This document shows positions 17,989-27,991 of a stretch of DNA of 64,000 nt, piece by piece. A model generated the notes under the pieces. The model was given only the letters and a program-made list of their open reading frames with translations. It was not told the DNA's origin and did not search any database. Location: the NCBI GenBank assembly GCA_040755295.1, contig JBFMBK010000003.1, forward strand, positions 183,641 through 247,640, read 5' to 3'. A program made the position numbers and the translations under genes. The stretch's first letter is position 1, and each line of letters starts with the position of its first letter. The DNA comes from Bacillota bacterium (GTDB lineage: Bacteria > Bacillota > Desulfotomaculia > Desulfotomaculales > Ammonificaceae).

Positions 17989-18369
17989 TCAACCGTCCAA
18001 CCTTTTAATGGGTTGGTAACTAATTTATGCTTGTGGTCCTTGAAATCCTTTTTTATAGGAGGGTGAAGGAGAGAAATTGAGTGGCGGGCAGCCAGATATT
18101 TCTTTTGTACTATTAAATCCTTTTCAAGTACTTAATGTGACAATTAATCTCAATATTATACTCTTGACACATTGCAACTCCAGCATTACCATTATGTCAG
18201 AAATAATGCGACATAATTTACCATATACAACAGTAAAGCGTCAAACAAAACGTTATTGCTTTTAATGAATAACTAACCGTTGCTTAGCTCCGGTGTCAGG
18301 CACTTAACTTGTTAAATACGACCTGGTTCCGGCGTGAAGAAGACAGTTTAATTTTTCGTTCCATGTTCT
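17989..18369. other. 380-bp intergenic region at the left edge of the RHS patch
   Basis: AT-rich. It contains TTGACA near 18164 with TACCAT 17 bp later, a weak promoter candidate for the RHS remnant. It also holds the left copy of the direct repeat at 18286. A 62-codon TTG frame (18077-18265) has no recognisable features and I do not call it a gene. Confidence 0.45.
18286..18310 (+). repeat. Direct repeat flanking the RHS/immunity patch, left copy
   Basis: AGCTCCGGTGTCAGGCACTT followed by AACTT. A close copy (AGCTCCGGTGCCTATCACTT, then GAACTT) lies at 20016-20041, just past the immunity candidate. This suggests the patch moved or was assembled as a unit. Confidence 0.55.
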
Positions 18370-19671
18370 TTGAAAACCGACAACACGACCGCGACCTTCA
18401 ACGGCCAACCGCTTGATTACGACGCCGACGGGAACATGACCCACGGCCCCCTGGCCGGAGCGATGGCCGATTTCACCTTCGACGCCCGCGGCAGGCTCAC
18501 CGCCGCCGGCGGCACCAGCTACACCTACGACGCCGAAGGAAACCGGATCTCTGTCACCGAAGGCGGCTCGCAACCGGTTACGTTGTAAACCCCAACGCGG
18601 CCCTGAGCCAGGTGTTGACAGAGACGGACCCCTCCGGCAACAACACCTATTACATCTACGGCCTGGGATTAATCGGTCAGGAAGAAAACGGGTCATACAT
18701 GAGCTATCATTACGACCTCAGAGGCAGCACCGTCGCGCTGACGGACATAAACGGCAACGTGACCGACCGCTTCCAGTACTCCGCCTATGGCGAGCTGGTT
18801 CACCACACCGGCTCGACGGAAACGCCGTTTATGTTCAACGGCCTTGACGGCGTAATAACCGATGCCAACGGCCTCATATACATGCGCGCCAGGTACTACA
18901 ACCCCGAACTGAGACGGTTCTTGAGCAAGGACCCGCTAATGGGCAGCATAACCGAACCGCAGTCGCTGGACGCGTATGGGTATTGTGAGAACGATCCGGT
19001 GAACAGGATTGATCCCAGCGGAGAAGCATTTATAGACGATTTCAAGAGAAACTTTCAGGCCAGTTGGAACGCGGCTCCTGAAATGTGGCGGGCAAGCTGT
19101 GCAGCAGCGCCGGAAATGTGGTCGCAAAGTTGTGCTGCACTTCCCGGGAATTTTCGCGAAGCTCTTAGGCAATATGTAGGACCTGGGGATTGGGATAAAC
19201 TGAAGAACGGTCAGTGGTCATTCAGAAAGAATGGACCAGCCCTCTTTTGGGTAACCGTCAGTTTTATTCCAGCAGGTAGGGGAGCCAAGGAAGTCAAGGA
19301 ACTGACATTTGCAGTCAAGGAAGGGCGTGTTATTAAGCAGGAGTTAAGGGCGGCAGAGGGAGGTATTGGGGCACAAAAACGGCTGATTTATGAACCTTCA
19401 CCAAAGCATGGACCTGCAGCTCGGGCTCGGTTAGTGCTTCACCACGTCATGGCCAAGAAGCGCTAGATTTATCAGTCCGGGTCAAGTCAACCTCGCCTCG
19501 CCGGGTGGGTATTGATTACGAGACAAGAGAGTTCATAGTTTTTGACCAAACTACACCGGGAGTATTTCATGGACATGTGAGGCCTTGGGGCGAGCTTACT
19601 CCCGAAATGCAACGTGCTTTACGACAGACAAGTATGGTGGATGCTCGTGGGCACATCGTGGTGGGCAAATA
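18370..19671 (+). pseudogene. RHS-repeat core with C-terminal toxin-like tip, frameshifted
   Basis: The C-terminal part of an RHS/YD-repeat polymorphic toxin, without the long N-terminal shell. Reading runs from 18370 (YD repeats such as LDYDADGNMTHGPLAG), shifts frame near 18570-18590, and continues through 19466 with the RHS core (GLGLIGQEENGSYMSYHYD; YMRARYYNPELRRFLSKDPL; AYGYCENDPVNRIDPSG). It shifts back near 19445 into a tip that reads HGQEALDLSVRVKSTSPRRV, then VGIDYETREFIVFDQT, HGHVRPWGELTPEMQRAL and stops at 19671. The tip resembles the polymorphic toxin type 17 group (from memory). The two shifts cancel, so either this is a pseudogene or there are assembly errors. The ATG of the immunity candidate abuts the stop directly. 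Confidence 0.72.
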
Positions 19672-20007
19672 ATGCGATACGAAGAAGTTCTTCCGATAAC
19701 CCCCAAAGAGGCAGAAGAAGCCTTTAAATCGAAGAATCCTGCAGAAGTATGTGATGCACTGATCAGGGTTACCTATTATGACCCTGATTGGCGTTGGGTA
19801 CAAGCGCAGTGTCTACGTTTTGCTAGGCATCGCAACACGGATATTCGGGGGTTAGCTGCGACATGTATTGGTCACTTGGCGCGTATACATGGTGTTCTTA
19901 ATATAGAGTTGGTTCTTCCGGTCTTGCAGCATCTATTAAAGGATCCAGAAGTTTATGGTCGTGCTCAAGACGCGTTAGACGATATTAAAACCTACCTGGG
20001 GATGTAA
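19672..20007 (+). CDS. Candidate immunity protein, HEAT-repeat-like
   Basis: A 111-aa all-helical protein with repeating helix pairs (QCLRFARHRNTDIRGLAATC; LVLPVLQHLLKDPEVYGRAQ) that look like HEAT repeats. Its ATG follows the TAA of the toxin-tip reading frame without a gap, the classic place for an immunity gene. HEAT-like proteins are known immunity partners of some polymorphic toxins. An in-frame upstream start (19585) would run through the toxin tip in another frame and is rejected. It looks intact, unlike the toxin gene, as expected if immunity is kept after toxin decay. Confidence 0.68.
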   Translation: MRYEEVLPITPKEAEEAFKSKNPAEVCDALIRVTYYDPDWRWVQAQCLRFARHRNTDIRGLAATCIGHLARIHGVLNIELVLPVLQHLLKDPEVYGRAQDALDDIKTYLGM

Positions 20008-20015
20008 ACTATGGA

Positions 20016-20041
20016 AGCTCCGGTGCCTATCACTTGAACTT
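20016..20041 (+). repeat. Direct repeat flanking the RHS/immunity patch, right copy
   Basis: Close match to 18286-18310. See that entry. Confidence 0.5.
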
Positions 20042-20143
20042 TCGGCGTCTGTGGCAAGATGCGGAAAGCTTACGGTTTAACACGAAACGTAAGATTAACA
20101 GGTTATTTTATATGTTAAAGCCTATCATAAGGAGGGGGTTGCT

Positions 20144-21837
20144 CTGAAACCAAAAGGCTTATTAAGAATCGTACTTATTCTTATGATTTTGCTTTCCTGA
20201 GTCTGCCGGCGTATGGCATCACTTACGAGTACGACGAATTGGGCCGCTTGAAATCGGTCACCTATGATTTCGGCGGAACGGTCAATTACGGTTACGATCC
20301 CGGGGGCAACCCCACCTCCGTTACGGTCCCGCCTTATGTTTACGGTACAGACCCGGTAAACGGCGCGGTTTACGTCCCGGTGGACCAGAACGTGTACATC
20401 ACGTTCAGCAAAAACGTCCAGCCGGGAGATAACTACGCCGGCATAGTCATGAAAACCGGCGGCACGGTGGTAACGACCGCTTACAGCTTAAGCAGCTCCC
20501 TCCTTACAATTAATCCGGTGGACAACCTCGATAGCAGCACTACTTATGCGGTATACATACCCGCGGGCGCCGTGAAAGACCTTTCCGGTAACAATTCAGT
20601 TAGCGAATATACTTTAACGTTCACCACTCAATCCATATTGTCCGTAGTGTACACTGACCCGGTTGACGGCGCCGCGGACGTTCCGGTGGACAAAACGGTA
20701 TACCTTGCTTTTAATAAAGATATCCAGCCTGGGCCGAGCTCCGGCGGCATAGCGGTCAAGGCCGGTGAAACGGTAGTATCGACGGCTTACAGCGTGTACG
20801 GCTCCCTCCTCACCATCGACCCCGTAGAGAATCTCAACTACAGCACCGCCTACGCAGTATATGTTCCCGCGGATGCGGTTCAGGATCTGGCGGGCAACAA
20901 TCTGGTTAATGAATATTCTTTCGGTTTTACCACGAGCGGTGAACCGGATGCAACGCCTCCGACGGTAACCGTAAGCCCGCCGGGCGGCCTGTACAACGCC
21001 GCACAGTCGGTGACGCTTACGGCCTCCGAGCCTGCGGCTATTTACTATACCACCGACGGTACAGACCCGACGACGGGCAGCGCCCAGTACGCCGCACCGT
21101 TCGCGATAGCGGCCGACACGACGCTGAAGTTCATGGCGGTCGACCAGTCGGAAAACCAGTCGGTCATTTATACCGAAACCTACACCATTGACACGGCGGC
21201 GCCGACGGTGAGCAACACCGACCCGGCGGACGGCGCAACCGGCGTTTCGGTTAGTAAAATTATATATGTTCAATTTGGTGAGGATATCCAGCCAGGACCA
21301 AACTACGGTTCCATAATGATGAAAACCGGCGAAGCGGTAGCTGCAATAATGTATAACACATCTGGTAATGTTCTTTCCATCGACCCATTAGAAAACCTCT
21401 ATTACAGTACTACCTACGCTGTTTATCTACCAACGGGGTCTGCAAAAGACGCGGCGGAAAATGTCACAAGCCAATACATTCTGACTTTTAGCACGGCGCA
21501 ATGTATTATTCACATAGACGATATTCAGGTACGAGGGTCTAGAGATCCAGAAAGAGAAGGTTGGAATTATGCTACTGCGCTGATAAAGATCGTTAACCAA
21601 GACGGCACCCCAGTCGCGGGAGCAACGGTATCCGGTAAATGGAGCGATTTAGCTCACGACAAAGACATCGGCGTAACAGACACTCTGGGTCAAGTAACAG
21701 TTACATCGGACAGTGTAAAGAAAAACGATGGTTGCTTTACCTTTACAGTAGATAATGTGGTAAAATCGGGGTGTATTTATGATTTGGGATCTAACAATGA
21801 AACAAGTAGTAAAGACTGTTCTGTTCATATTCCCTAA
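20144..21837 (+). pseudogene. YD-repeat / Ig-like secreted protein, probably frameshifted at its signal peptide
   Basis: The open frame from about 20197 to 21837 encodes a short YD-repeat segment (ITYEYDELGRLKSVTYDFGG). Three SbsA-type Ig-like domains follow (each near TDPVNGAVYVPVDQNVYITF and its relatives), with a chitobiase/hexosaminidase-C-like module between the second and third (YYTTDGTDPTTGSAQYAAPF). A C-terminal Ig-like domain (DGTPVAGATVSGKWSDLAHD) ends the chain. Just upstream, behind AAGGAGGGGG, a signal peptide (KPKGLLRIVLILMILLS) reads in a different frame and stops at 20200. The start there is CTG rather than ATG. The simplest reading is an exported protein broken by a frameshift between about 20180 and 20200. 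If a TTG at 20239 is used instead, the product lacks a signal peptide. Confidence 0.65.
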
Positions 21838-21863
21838 ACGAGTAAGTGATTATAGATAGCAAT

Positions 21864-21907
21864 ATAACCCTTTCACTTGCTTTCAGGCGTAACGGGTTAT
21901 TCTTTTT
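21864..21907 (+). terminator. Intrinsic terminator of the Ig-like gene
   Basis: ATAACCC / GGGTTAT stem with a long loop and a TCTTTTT tail, about 27 bp after the stop. Confidence 0.6.
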
Positions 21908-22275
21908 AGCACTTTCGTTACAAGGTGTCAAGTATACGGCTCGAAACAAGCAGCTTTTGCCGGAGAAAAAGAAGCGGCGATGATTTAGGAAGGTTTAGCC
22001 CCATTTATTAATACATAAAAAAGAGTGATAACGAGAACACTCCCGCCGACCTTTTGAGAAATCTGGAAAATCTGCACAAATACGCTGGAGCACGGCGTAA
22101 AACCCGTGCTTTTTCATTCGACTGATATTTGGAATCCACCCTGCACACAGATTCAGAACCTGAGATTTTATTTCTCGCGGTCTGGTCAAAATAAGATAAG
22201 GGTTTCCGGGGCTTTAAATCCTCCGGAGATCAGACCCGTATGAACAAATAAAACAGACTTCGAACGAAGGGCGAT
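21908..22275. other. Intergenic region before the ABC exporter
   Basis: No supported gene. It holds a hairpin terminator-like site at 22089-22115. A 64-codon minus-strand frame (21995-22189) starting MTRPREI has no ribosome site. Confidence 0.45.
22089..22115 (+). terminator. Terminator-like hairpin in intergenic DNA
   Basis: AGCACGG / CCGTGCT stem with an 8-nt loop, followed by TTTTTC. No adjacent plus-strand gene ends here, so it may mark a lost gene or a short transcript. Confidence 0.5.
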
Positions 22276-23196
22276 ACCATCAAAACCATCATCCGGCTTG
22301 ACGACGTTACGAAATACTACGGCAGACGGAGGGGCGTGCTTCACATCAATTTGACCGTTAACACCGGGGAGGTGTTCGGTTACCTCGGTCCAAACGGCGC
22401 AGGAAAGACCACGACGATCCGGCTGATAATGGGGTTTATCCGCCCTACGCGCGGTTCCTTGAAGATTTTTGACATTGACGCCGCGCGCCGCGCCAAGGAT
22501 ATCCTGGGGCGCGTCGGTTATCTTCCGGGAGAACCGTCCTTATATGAAAACCTGACCGGAGCAGAGTTTTTGCGTTACTTCGGCCGTCTGCGCGGAGGCG
22601 TCGACTGGGATTACGTGAAAGAACTGGCGGAGCGTCTCCGGTGCAGCCTGGGACAGAGAATCGGCTCGCTTTCTCACGGCGGAAAGCAGAAAATCGGGTT
22701 GATCCAGGCCTTCATGCACAAACCGGAATTAATCATTCTCGACGAACCGAGCAACGGCCTTGATCCCTTAATGCAGTTGGAACTCCACCGGACGGTTCTC
22801 GAGGCCAAGCTGGAAGGACGGACGGTGTTCTTTTCGTCGCACGTCCTTTCTGAGGTCCAGAAGGTATGCGACCGGGTGGGGATAATACGCAGCGGTAAAC
22901 TGGCCGGTGTCGAAGATGTCGAGGCCTTGAAAACGCGCGCTTTGCGCCACTTGACGGTTCGCTTCGCCACATCAGTACCGCTGGAAGCGTTCGCGGGCCT
23001 GCCGGGTGTCGAAGAGGCGTTCGTGGAGGACCATTCGCTTCGCTGCACCCTGAACGGCAAGCCGGACGCCCTGATAAAAGCCGCCGCAAGGTTCGAGGTT
23101 ACGGAGGTTATAAGCCGGGAACCGAGTCTCGAGGATGTGTTCTTTTCCTATTATAAAGACAGCACCCTCGAACGCGGCGTTACGGGAAAAAATTAA
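22276..23196 (+). CDS. ABC transporter ATP-binding protein (ABC-2 exporter)
   Basis: The ATPase of an ABC-2 type exporter. Walker A is GPNGAGKTTT, the family-specific signature is LSHGGKQKIGL (the KGNKQKIGL-like variant of NatA/BcrA-type proteins), Walker B is LIILDEPSNGLDPL, and the H-loop is SSHVLSEVQKVC. The conventional frame start is GTG 22336, but homologous N-terminal sequence (KTIIRLDDVTKYYGRRRG) continues upstream in the same frame to about 22276. No ATG, GTG or TTG is available there before the stop at 22249. The start is therefore unusual (for example ATC/ATT) or mutated. The permease lies 318 bp downstream. The substrate is unknown. Confidence 0.82.
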   Translation, partial: TIKTIIRLDDVTKYYGRRRGVLHINLTVNTGEVFGYLGPNGAGKTTTIRLIMGFIRPTRGSLKIFDIDAARRAKDILGRVGYLPGEPSLYENLTGAEFLRYFGRLRGGVDWDYVKELAERLRCSLGQRIGSLSHGGKQKIGLIQAFMHKPELIILDEPSNGLDPLMQLELHRTVLEAKLEGRTVFFSSHVLSEVQKVCDRVGIIRSGKLAGVEDVEALKTRALRHLTVRFATSVPLEAFAGLPGVEEAFVEDHSLRCTLNGKPDALIKAAARFEVTEVISREPSLEDVFFSYYKDSTLERGVTGKN

Positions 23197-23514
23197 GCCT
23201 TTTTCGGATCCTTTACCCGCGACTCACGGCTCGTGACCCGTGGCTCGCAACTCATGACTTTAAGCAGGCAGAACCAACTTGCTTCTGATCTAGACTTAAA
23301 CGTAACTATCCAGGCACGGGTTTAAGGTCTTCAAATTCAGAAGTTGGTAGCCAGGATCCAGCATATAATCGGCTTAACATAAAAAATATGCATGTTTTAT
23401 GTACATGGATTCTTTTTTCCAAAAACCATATCCATATATTCTGACTTCTGGCTACTGAATTCTTACTTGAACGGACTTCACTGTTAACTCGCAGCTAACG
23501 GAGGCCGCACCACC
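23197..23514. repeat. Gap between ABC genes: heptad-period arrays H3
   Basis: 23218-23262 reads GACTCAC-GGCTCGT-GACCCGT-GGCTCGC-AACTCAT. Two further arrays at about 23329-23357 and 23437-23475 (TCAGAAG, TAGCCAG-like units, and their inverse) form an imperfect inverted repeat around AT-rich DNA. No gene is visible. Confidence 0.55.
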
Positions 23515-24318
23515 ATGTTTTTAAACAACATTTTCCTCAAAACCCTGAGAGACTACCGTTACGCGTTACTCTGGTGGGGCGCCGGTCTTTTTCTGATCTG
23601 TCTCTGGATCGTCCTTCTGTACCCGAGCGTGCGCGATATGCACGAGCTTAACAGGCTTCTTGAGGGCGCGCCGTCGACGCTCATAAAGGCTTTCACCGGC
23701 GACATTTCGGATATGACGTCACCGACGGGCTATCTTAACAGCCAGTTGTTCTTCTTCATGTTGCCCCTACTTTTCATCATTTTTTGCATCGGGTTCGGGG
23801 GCTACGCGGTTGCCGGGGAGGAGGAGCGCGGGACGATGGAACTGCTTCTGTCCAATCCCGTGCCTCGCCGGCGGGTGGTTATTGAAAAATACGCCGCAAT
23901 GGTGCTGTGCGCGGTTATCCTTTCGTTTCTAACCGTCGTGGGGATAGCTTCGGGTAAAAACACGGCCGAACTTAATTTAGCCATTGGACAAATCGCGGCG
24001 GCAACCGTCGCCTGCGCATTGCTCGGTTTGTTCTTCGGCGCGCTGGCACTGGGCGTAGGCTGCATCCGCGGCAGTCACAGCTTGAGCATCGGTATCGCAA
24101 GCGCCGCGGCCGTCGCGTCTTATTTTCTTAACGCTCTGGCGCCTTTGGTTCAATACTTAAAGCCGTACCGGAAGCTGTCACCGTTCTACTATTATACCGG
24201 CGGCGACCCGCTGGCAAACGGTCTTTCCCCGGGCAATACAATGGTTCTGATAGTTCTTGCCGCCGCATTAGTCTTTGTTTCTATCTTTTTTCTCGAAAGA
24301 CGTGATTTACAATCCTAA
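23515..24318 (+). CDS. ABC-2 type transporter permease
   Basis: A 267-aa membrane subunit with six hydrophobic helices. Its N-terminus (ALLWWGAGLFLICLWIVLL) and the cytoplasmic segment EEERGTMELLLSNPVPRRRVVIEKY are typical of ABC-2 permeases related to NatB and YhcI-type proteins. ATG 23515 has GGAGG about 9 bp upstream. It should form a full exporter with the ATPase at 22.3-23.2 kb, despite the repeat-filled gap between them. No dedicated substrate gene is adjacent. Confidence 0.82.
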   Translation: MFLNNIFLKTLRDYRYALLWWGAGLFLICLWIVLLYPSVRDMHELNRLLEGAPSTLIKAFTGDISDMTSPTGYLNSQLFFFMLPLLFIIFCIGFGGYAVAGEEERGTMELLLSNPVPRRRVVIEKYAAMVLCAVILSFLTVVGIASGKNTAELNLAIGQIAAATVACALLGLFFGALALGVGCIRGSHSLSIGIASAAAVASYFLNALAPLVQYLKPYRKLSPFYYYTGGDPLANGLSPGNTMVLIVLAAALVFVSIFFLERRDLQS

Positions 24319-24555
24319 ACATTTATGATTTTGTAGAACATGGAAGAACAAGGCTGAAAACGGCCTAATTTTGTTTTTAACAAGTTTATTGTATACTTGC
24401 GCCCGTTCTATTTCCAAAAGTCTGTCTCCCAGGTTATAATTATCTGCGTATTGTCTCCTCTGAACCATCCACTACTTTTCAGGTAACACAAATCTGCGAG
24501 TGTTTTTAAATACTTATTTTGGCTTAATATCAAGGGATTCAAGGGGGTTTATAAT

Positions 24556-26403
24556 ATGTGTGCCGTGAGGATCACCGACACCACCCTGCGCGACGCTCAC
24601 CAGAGCCTGTGGGCCACCCGGATGCATACGAAAGACATGCTTCCCATCGTGGAGAGCCTGGACCGCATCGGTTTCCACTCCTTGGAGATGTGGGGAGGCG
24701 CCACCTTCGACGTATGCCTGCGGTATCTTTACGAAGACCCGTGGGAACGCATCAGGGAGATAAAGAAGCGTGCGAAAAATACACCGCTGCAGATGCTCCT
24801 TCGCGGGCAGTCCCTTGTCGGTTACGGTCACTACCCCGACGATGTGGCGGAAGCTTTTGTAAAAAAGGCGGCAGAGAACGGTATCGATATAATTCGAATC
24901 TTTGACGCGCTTAACGATATCCGCAACCTCGAATTCACCATGAAGGTCGCCAAAGCCGCCGGCGCTCACGTCCAGGCGACGGTCGTCTACACCCTGAGCC
25001 CGGTACACACCACCGATCACTACCTGGAAGCGGGCAAGAAGCTGGTGGAAATGGGGGCCGATTCTATCTGCATCAAGGACATGGCCGGAATGATGGCCCC
25101 TTATCACGCCTACGAACTAATCAGTCTGTTCAAGAAGCACTTTTCGATACCGGTGCAGCTTCACTGCCACTACATCGGCGGTATGGCCGTCGGCGCTTAT
25201 CTTAAGGCGGCCGAGGCCAACGTCGACGTCATAGACACCGCTTCGGTGCCGCTGGCTTTCGGCGCCTCGCAGCCCCCCGTGGAAACCGTCGTCAGATCGT
25301 TAAGGGGAACCCCGTACGACACCGGGCTTAGAATCAGGGACCTTTTCGAGATCGCGCAGTATTTTGAGGAACTGCGCAAGAAACGGGGTTTTGAACGCGG
25401 TGTCACCCGTATCCACGACATGCGCGTGTTCGACCATCAGGTACCGGGCGGTATGATCTCCAATCTGGTGACCCAGCTTCAAGAACAGAAGGCTATTCAC
25501 CGTCTCCAGGAGGTTCTGGATGAGATTCCGCAGGTGAGGGCGGAATTGGGTTATCCGCCGCTGGTGACACCAACCAGCCAGATAGTGGGCACGCAGGCGG
25601 TGCTGAACGTTCTGACCGGCGAGCGTTACAAGCTGATCCCGGAAGAGGTGCGCCGTTACCTTCAGGGCTACTACGGACGCCCGCCGGCGCCGATTGATCC
25701 GGAGATTCAGAGGAAGGCCGTCGGCGATCGTGAGCTGATAACCTGCCGCCCCGCTGATTTACTTGAGCCTTCCCTGGAAAAACTAAGGGGAGAAATCAAG
25801 GATATGGCAACCTCGGAAGAAGACGTTATCGCCTACGCGCTTTTCCCACAGGTTGCCAGGCGGTTCTTCGAGGCCCGCCAAAAAGGAGAAATCGATATCA
25901 TGCGCGAAAGAAATGGAAAAGAAAAGCAGGCGGCCAGCGCCAAAAAGGAGGCGGTAGAACTGAACATAAAAGAAATTCGTGAACTGCTTAAACTTCTTGA
26001 GGAAAGCGACGTATCCGAGTTTGCCCTTGAAAGCGCGGGAATGAAGCTGACCATTCGCAAAGGCGGTTTCCAGGCGCAGACGAAAGAGAACCCGGTAAAG
26101 GAACAGGTCCCCCGGGAAGCAGCGCCGGAAACCCCAAAGGCTACGGTCGCCAGGGAAGACCTTTATTCGGTCAAGTCGCCCATGGTGGGCACGTTTTACA
26201 GGGCGCCGGCGCCTGACGCGCCCCCTTACGTGCAGATTGGGGAAACGGTCGCCAAGGGACAGGTGCTCTGCATAATAGAAGCCATGAAGCTGATGAACGA
26301 AATCGAGTGTGAAACAACCGGGGAAATCGTAGAGATACTTGTTGAAAACGGTCACCCGGTGGAGTACGGACAACCGCTTTTTTTGATAAGAGAAAAAGCT
26401 TAG
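24556..26403 (+). CDS. pycB: Carboxyltransferase subunit with biotin carrier domain (PycB/OadA type)
   Basis: Transfers the carboxyl group between biotin and pyruvate/oxaloacetate. The 615-aa protein starts with a TIM-barrel carboxyltransferase domain ([18 protein letters not shown]; metal site [24 protein letters not shown]). The conserved PYC/OADA domain, a charged Ala/Lys-rich linker and a biotinyl domain follow, with the carrier lysine in [10 protein letters not shown] at about K578. The biotin carboxylase gene follows after 16 bp. No membrane beta or gamma subunits of the sodium-pumping oxaloacetate decarboxylase are present, so a two-subunit pyruvate carboxylase feeding oxaloacetate is the better reading. 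AAGGGGG lies about 9 bp before the ATG. Confidence 0.88.
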   Translation: MCAVRITDTTLRDAHQSLWATRMHTKDMLPIVESLDRIGFHSLEMWGGATFDVCLRYLYEDPWERIREIKKRAKNTPLQMLLRGQSLVGYGHYPDDVAEAFVKKAAENGIDIIRIFDALNDIRNLEFTMKVAKAAGAHVQATVVYTLSPVHTTDHYLEAGKKLVEMGADSICIKDMAGMMAPYHAYELISLFKKHFSIPVQLHCHYIGGMAVGAYLKAAEANVDVIDTASVPLAFGASQPPVETVVRSLRGTPYDTGLRIRDLFEIAQYFEELRKKRGFERGVTRIHDMRVFDHQVPGGMISNLVTQLQEQKAIHRLQEVLDEIPQVRAELGYPPLVTPTSQIVGTQAVLNVLTGERYKLIPEEVRRYLQGYYGRPPAPIDPEIQRKAVGDRELITCRPADLLEPSLEKLRGEIKDMATSEEDVIAYALFPQVARRFFEARQKGEIDIMRERNGKEKQAASAKKEAVELNIKEIRELLKLLEESDVSEFALESAGMKLTIRKGGFQAQTKENPVKEQVPREAAPETPKATVAREDLYSVKSPMVGTFYRAPAPDAPPYVQIGETVAKGQVLCIIEAMKLMNEIECETTGEIVEILVENGHPVEYGQPLFLIREKA

Positions 26404-26419
26404 TTTGCGAGGTCGGGGA

Positions 26420-27784
26420 ATGTTTAATAAGATTTTAATCGCCAACCGGGGAGAGATCGCCCTCAGGATAATCCGGGCATGCAAGGAATTAGGAGTAAAA
26501 ACGGTTATGGTATATTCCGAGGCGGACCGGGAGAGCCTTCCGGTGCGTCTTGCGGACGAGGCTTTCTGCATCGGTCCTGCGCCTGCCGCAAAGAGTTACC
26601 TTAATTTCACCAATATCATCAGCGTCGCCGAGGTCGCCGGCGCGGAAGCGATTCATCCGGGTTACGGCTTCCTGGCGGAAAACGCCAACTTCGCCGAAAT
26701 ATGCGCGAGTTGCGGGATGGTCTTTATCGGCCCGCCGGTGGAGGCCCTGGAAAAGATGGGAGACAAAGCCGTGGCGCGTAAAACCGTTGCCTCGGTGGGG
26801 GTGCCGGTGGTTCCGGGTTCGGAAGAGGTGCTTGCGAATCCGGCAGATGCCGTGGGGCTGGCGGAAGAAATCGGTTACCCGGTTATGATTAAGGCTTCCG
26901 CCGGCGGAGGCGGGCGCGGGATGCGCGTGGTTCACACCCGCGCGGAAATGGAGCGGTCTCTTCAATCGGCCAAAGCCGAAGCTGAAGCGGCTTTCGGCAG
27001 TCCTGCGGTCTATCTCGAAAAGTACGTCGAGGAGCCGCGGCACATCGAGTTTCAGATTTTAGGCGACACAACAGGCAATATCGTATATCTGGGCGAGAGA
27101 GACTGCTCGATCCAGCGGCGCAACCAGAAACTGCTTGAAGAATCTCCTTCGTCGGCAATCGGTCCCGCTTTTCGTAAAAGGATGGGGGAAGCTGCGGTAA
27201 AGGCCGCCGCCGCCGCAGGCTATTACAATGCCGGAACGGTGGAATTCTTACTAGACAAGTACAACAACTTTTACTTTATTGAGATGAACACCAGGATTCA
27301 GGTGGAACACCCGGTTACCGAAATGGTTACCGGCCGCGACCTGGTGAAGGAACAAATCAGGATCGCCGCCGGTGAGCCCCTAAGCTTCAAGCAGGGGGAC
27401 GTTAAGATAGACGGCTGGGCGATTGAATGCCGGATCAACGCTGAGGACCCCTTCAGGAATTTCACCCCGTGCCCCGGAAGGGTTACATCCTTCCTGCCGC
27501 CGGGCGGGCCGGGAGTGAGGGTGGACACAGCCGTGTATCCCGGTTACTTCGTTCAGCAGTACTACGATTCGCTGATCGCCAAACTCATTACATGGGGACG
27601 GAACCGGGAAGAGGCTATAGCGCGGATGGAGCGGGCGCTGGAGGAATTCGAAATCGAAGGCGTGGCCACAACAATTCCCTTCCACCAGCGGGTGTTGCGT
27701 AACGCTTTCTACAGGCGGGGAGAAGTTTATACTAATTTTATTCAGCGTCGCATCTTGGCTGAGGAAGTTGTCACTTCGTTCTAA
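26420..27784 (+). CDS. pycA: Biotin carboxylase subunit (PycA/AccC type)
   Basis: ATP-dependent carboxylation of biotin. The 454-aa protein has the N-terminal pre-ATP-grasp start [20 protein letters not shown], the glycine-rich ATP-grasp loop [14 protein letters not shown], the [16 protein letters not shown] segment and the catalytic [15 protein letters not shown]. The length matches AccC and PycA. It forms an operon with the carboxyltransferase/BCCP gene just upstream, which points to pyruvate carboxylase rather than acetyl-CoA carboxylase. ATG 26420 follows GAGGTCGGGG; the longer start at 26405 adds five residues without support. Confidence 0.88.
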   Translation: MFNKILIANRGEIALRIIRACKELGVKTVMVYSEADRESLPVRLADEAFCIGPAPAAKSYLNFTNIISVAEVAGAEAIHPGYGFLAENANFAEICASCGMVFIGPPVEALEKMGDKAVARKTVASVGVPVVPGSEEVLANPADAVGLAEEIGYPVMIKASAGGGGRGMRVVHTRAEMERSLQSAKAEAEAAFGSPAVYLEKYVEEPRHIEFQILGDTTGNIVYLGERDCSIQRRNQKLLEESPSSAIGPAFRKRMGEAAVKAAAAAGYYNAGTVEFLLDKYNNFYFIEMNTRIQVEHPVTEMVTGRDLVKEQIRIAAGEPLSFKQGDVKIDGWAIECRINAEDPFRNFTPCPGRVTSFLPPGGPGVRVDTAVYPGYFVQQYYDSLIAKLITWGRNREEAIARMERALEEFEIEGVATTIPFHQRVLRNAFYRRGEVYTNFIQRRILAEEVVTSF

Positions 27785-27852
27785 ACGACCCCCGCCACGG
27801 CTGGATCTGCCGGCACCCGGTCAACGACACAAGCTTGACCTGTTGCCTTGTG

Positions 27853-27890
27853 TTTCCGTGGAGGGTTCTTGGGCGGGTGCGCCACGGAAA
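27853..27890. repeat. 9-bp inverted repeat in the gap before the Asp23 gene
   Basis: TTTCCGTGG ... CCACGGAAA with a 20-nt GC-rich loop. It is not followed by a T-run, so it is not a standard terminator. It could be a regulatory hairpin or operator. Confidence 0.4.
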
Positions 27891-27991
27891 TACGGTTAAA
27901 TGTGGAACCTGAAAAGTTCTTGAGAAGGAATTAAAGTTGCTTTGATGGAAATAATTTAGTATTATGAATGAAAGCTTGGGAGGTGTTCATA

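Noticed and set aside
18077..18265. 62-codon ORF with TTG start
   Set aside because: No recognisable sequence, AT-rich intergenic composition; the purine-rich tract upstream is too close to be a convincing ribosome site.
21995..22189. 64-codon minus-strand ORF starting MTRPREI, possible transposase remnant
   Set aside because: Only a few residues resemble REP-type transposases, there is no ribosome site, and a terminator-like hairpin lies inside it.
24556..27784. Sodium-pumping oxaloacetate decarboxylase
   Set aside because: No membrane beta or gamma subunit genes nearby, and a biotin carboxylase gene is adjacent; two-subunit pyruvate carboxylase fits better.
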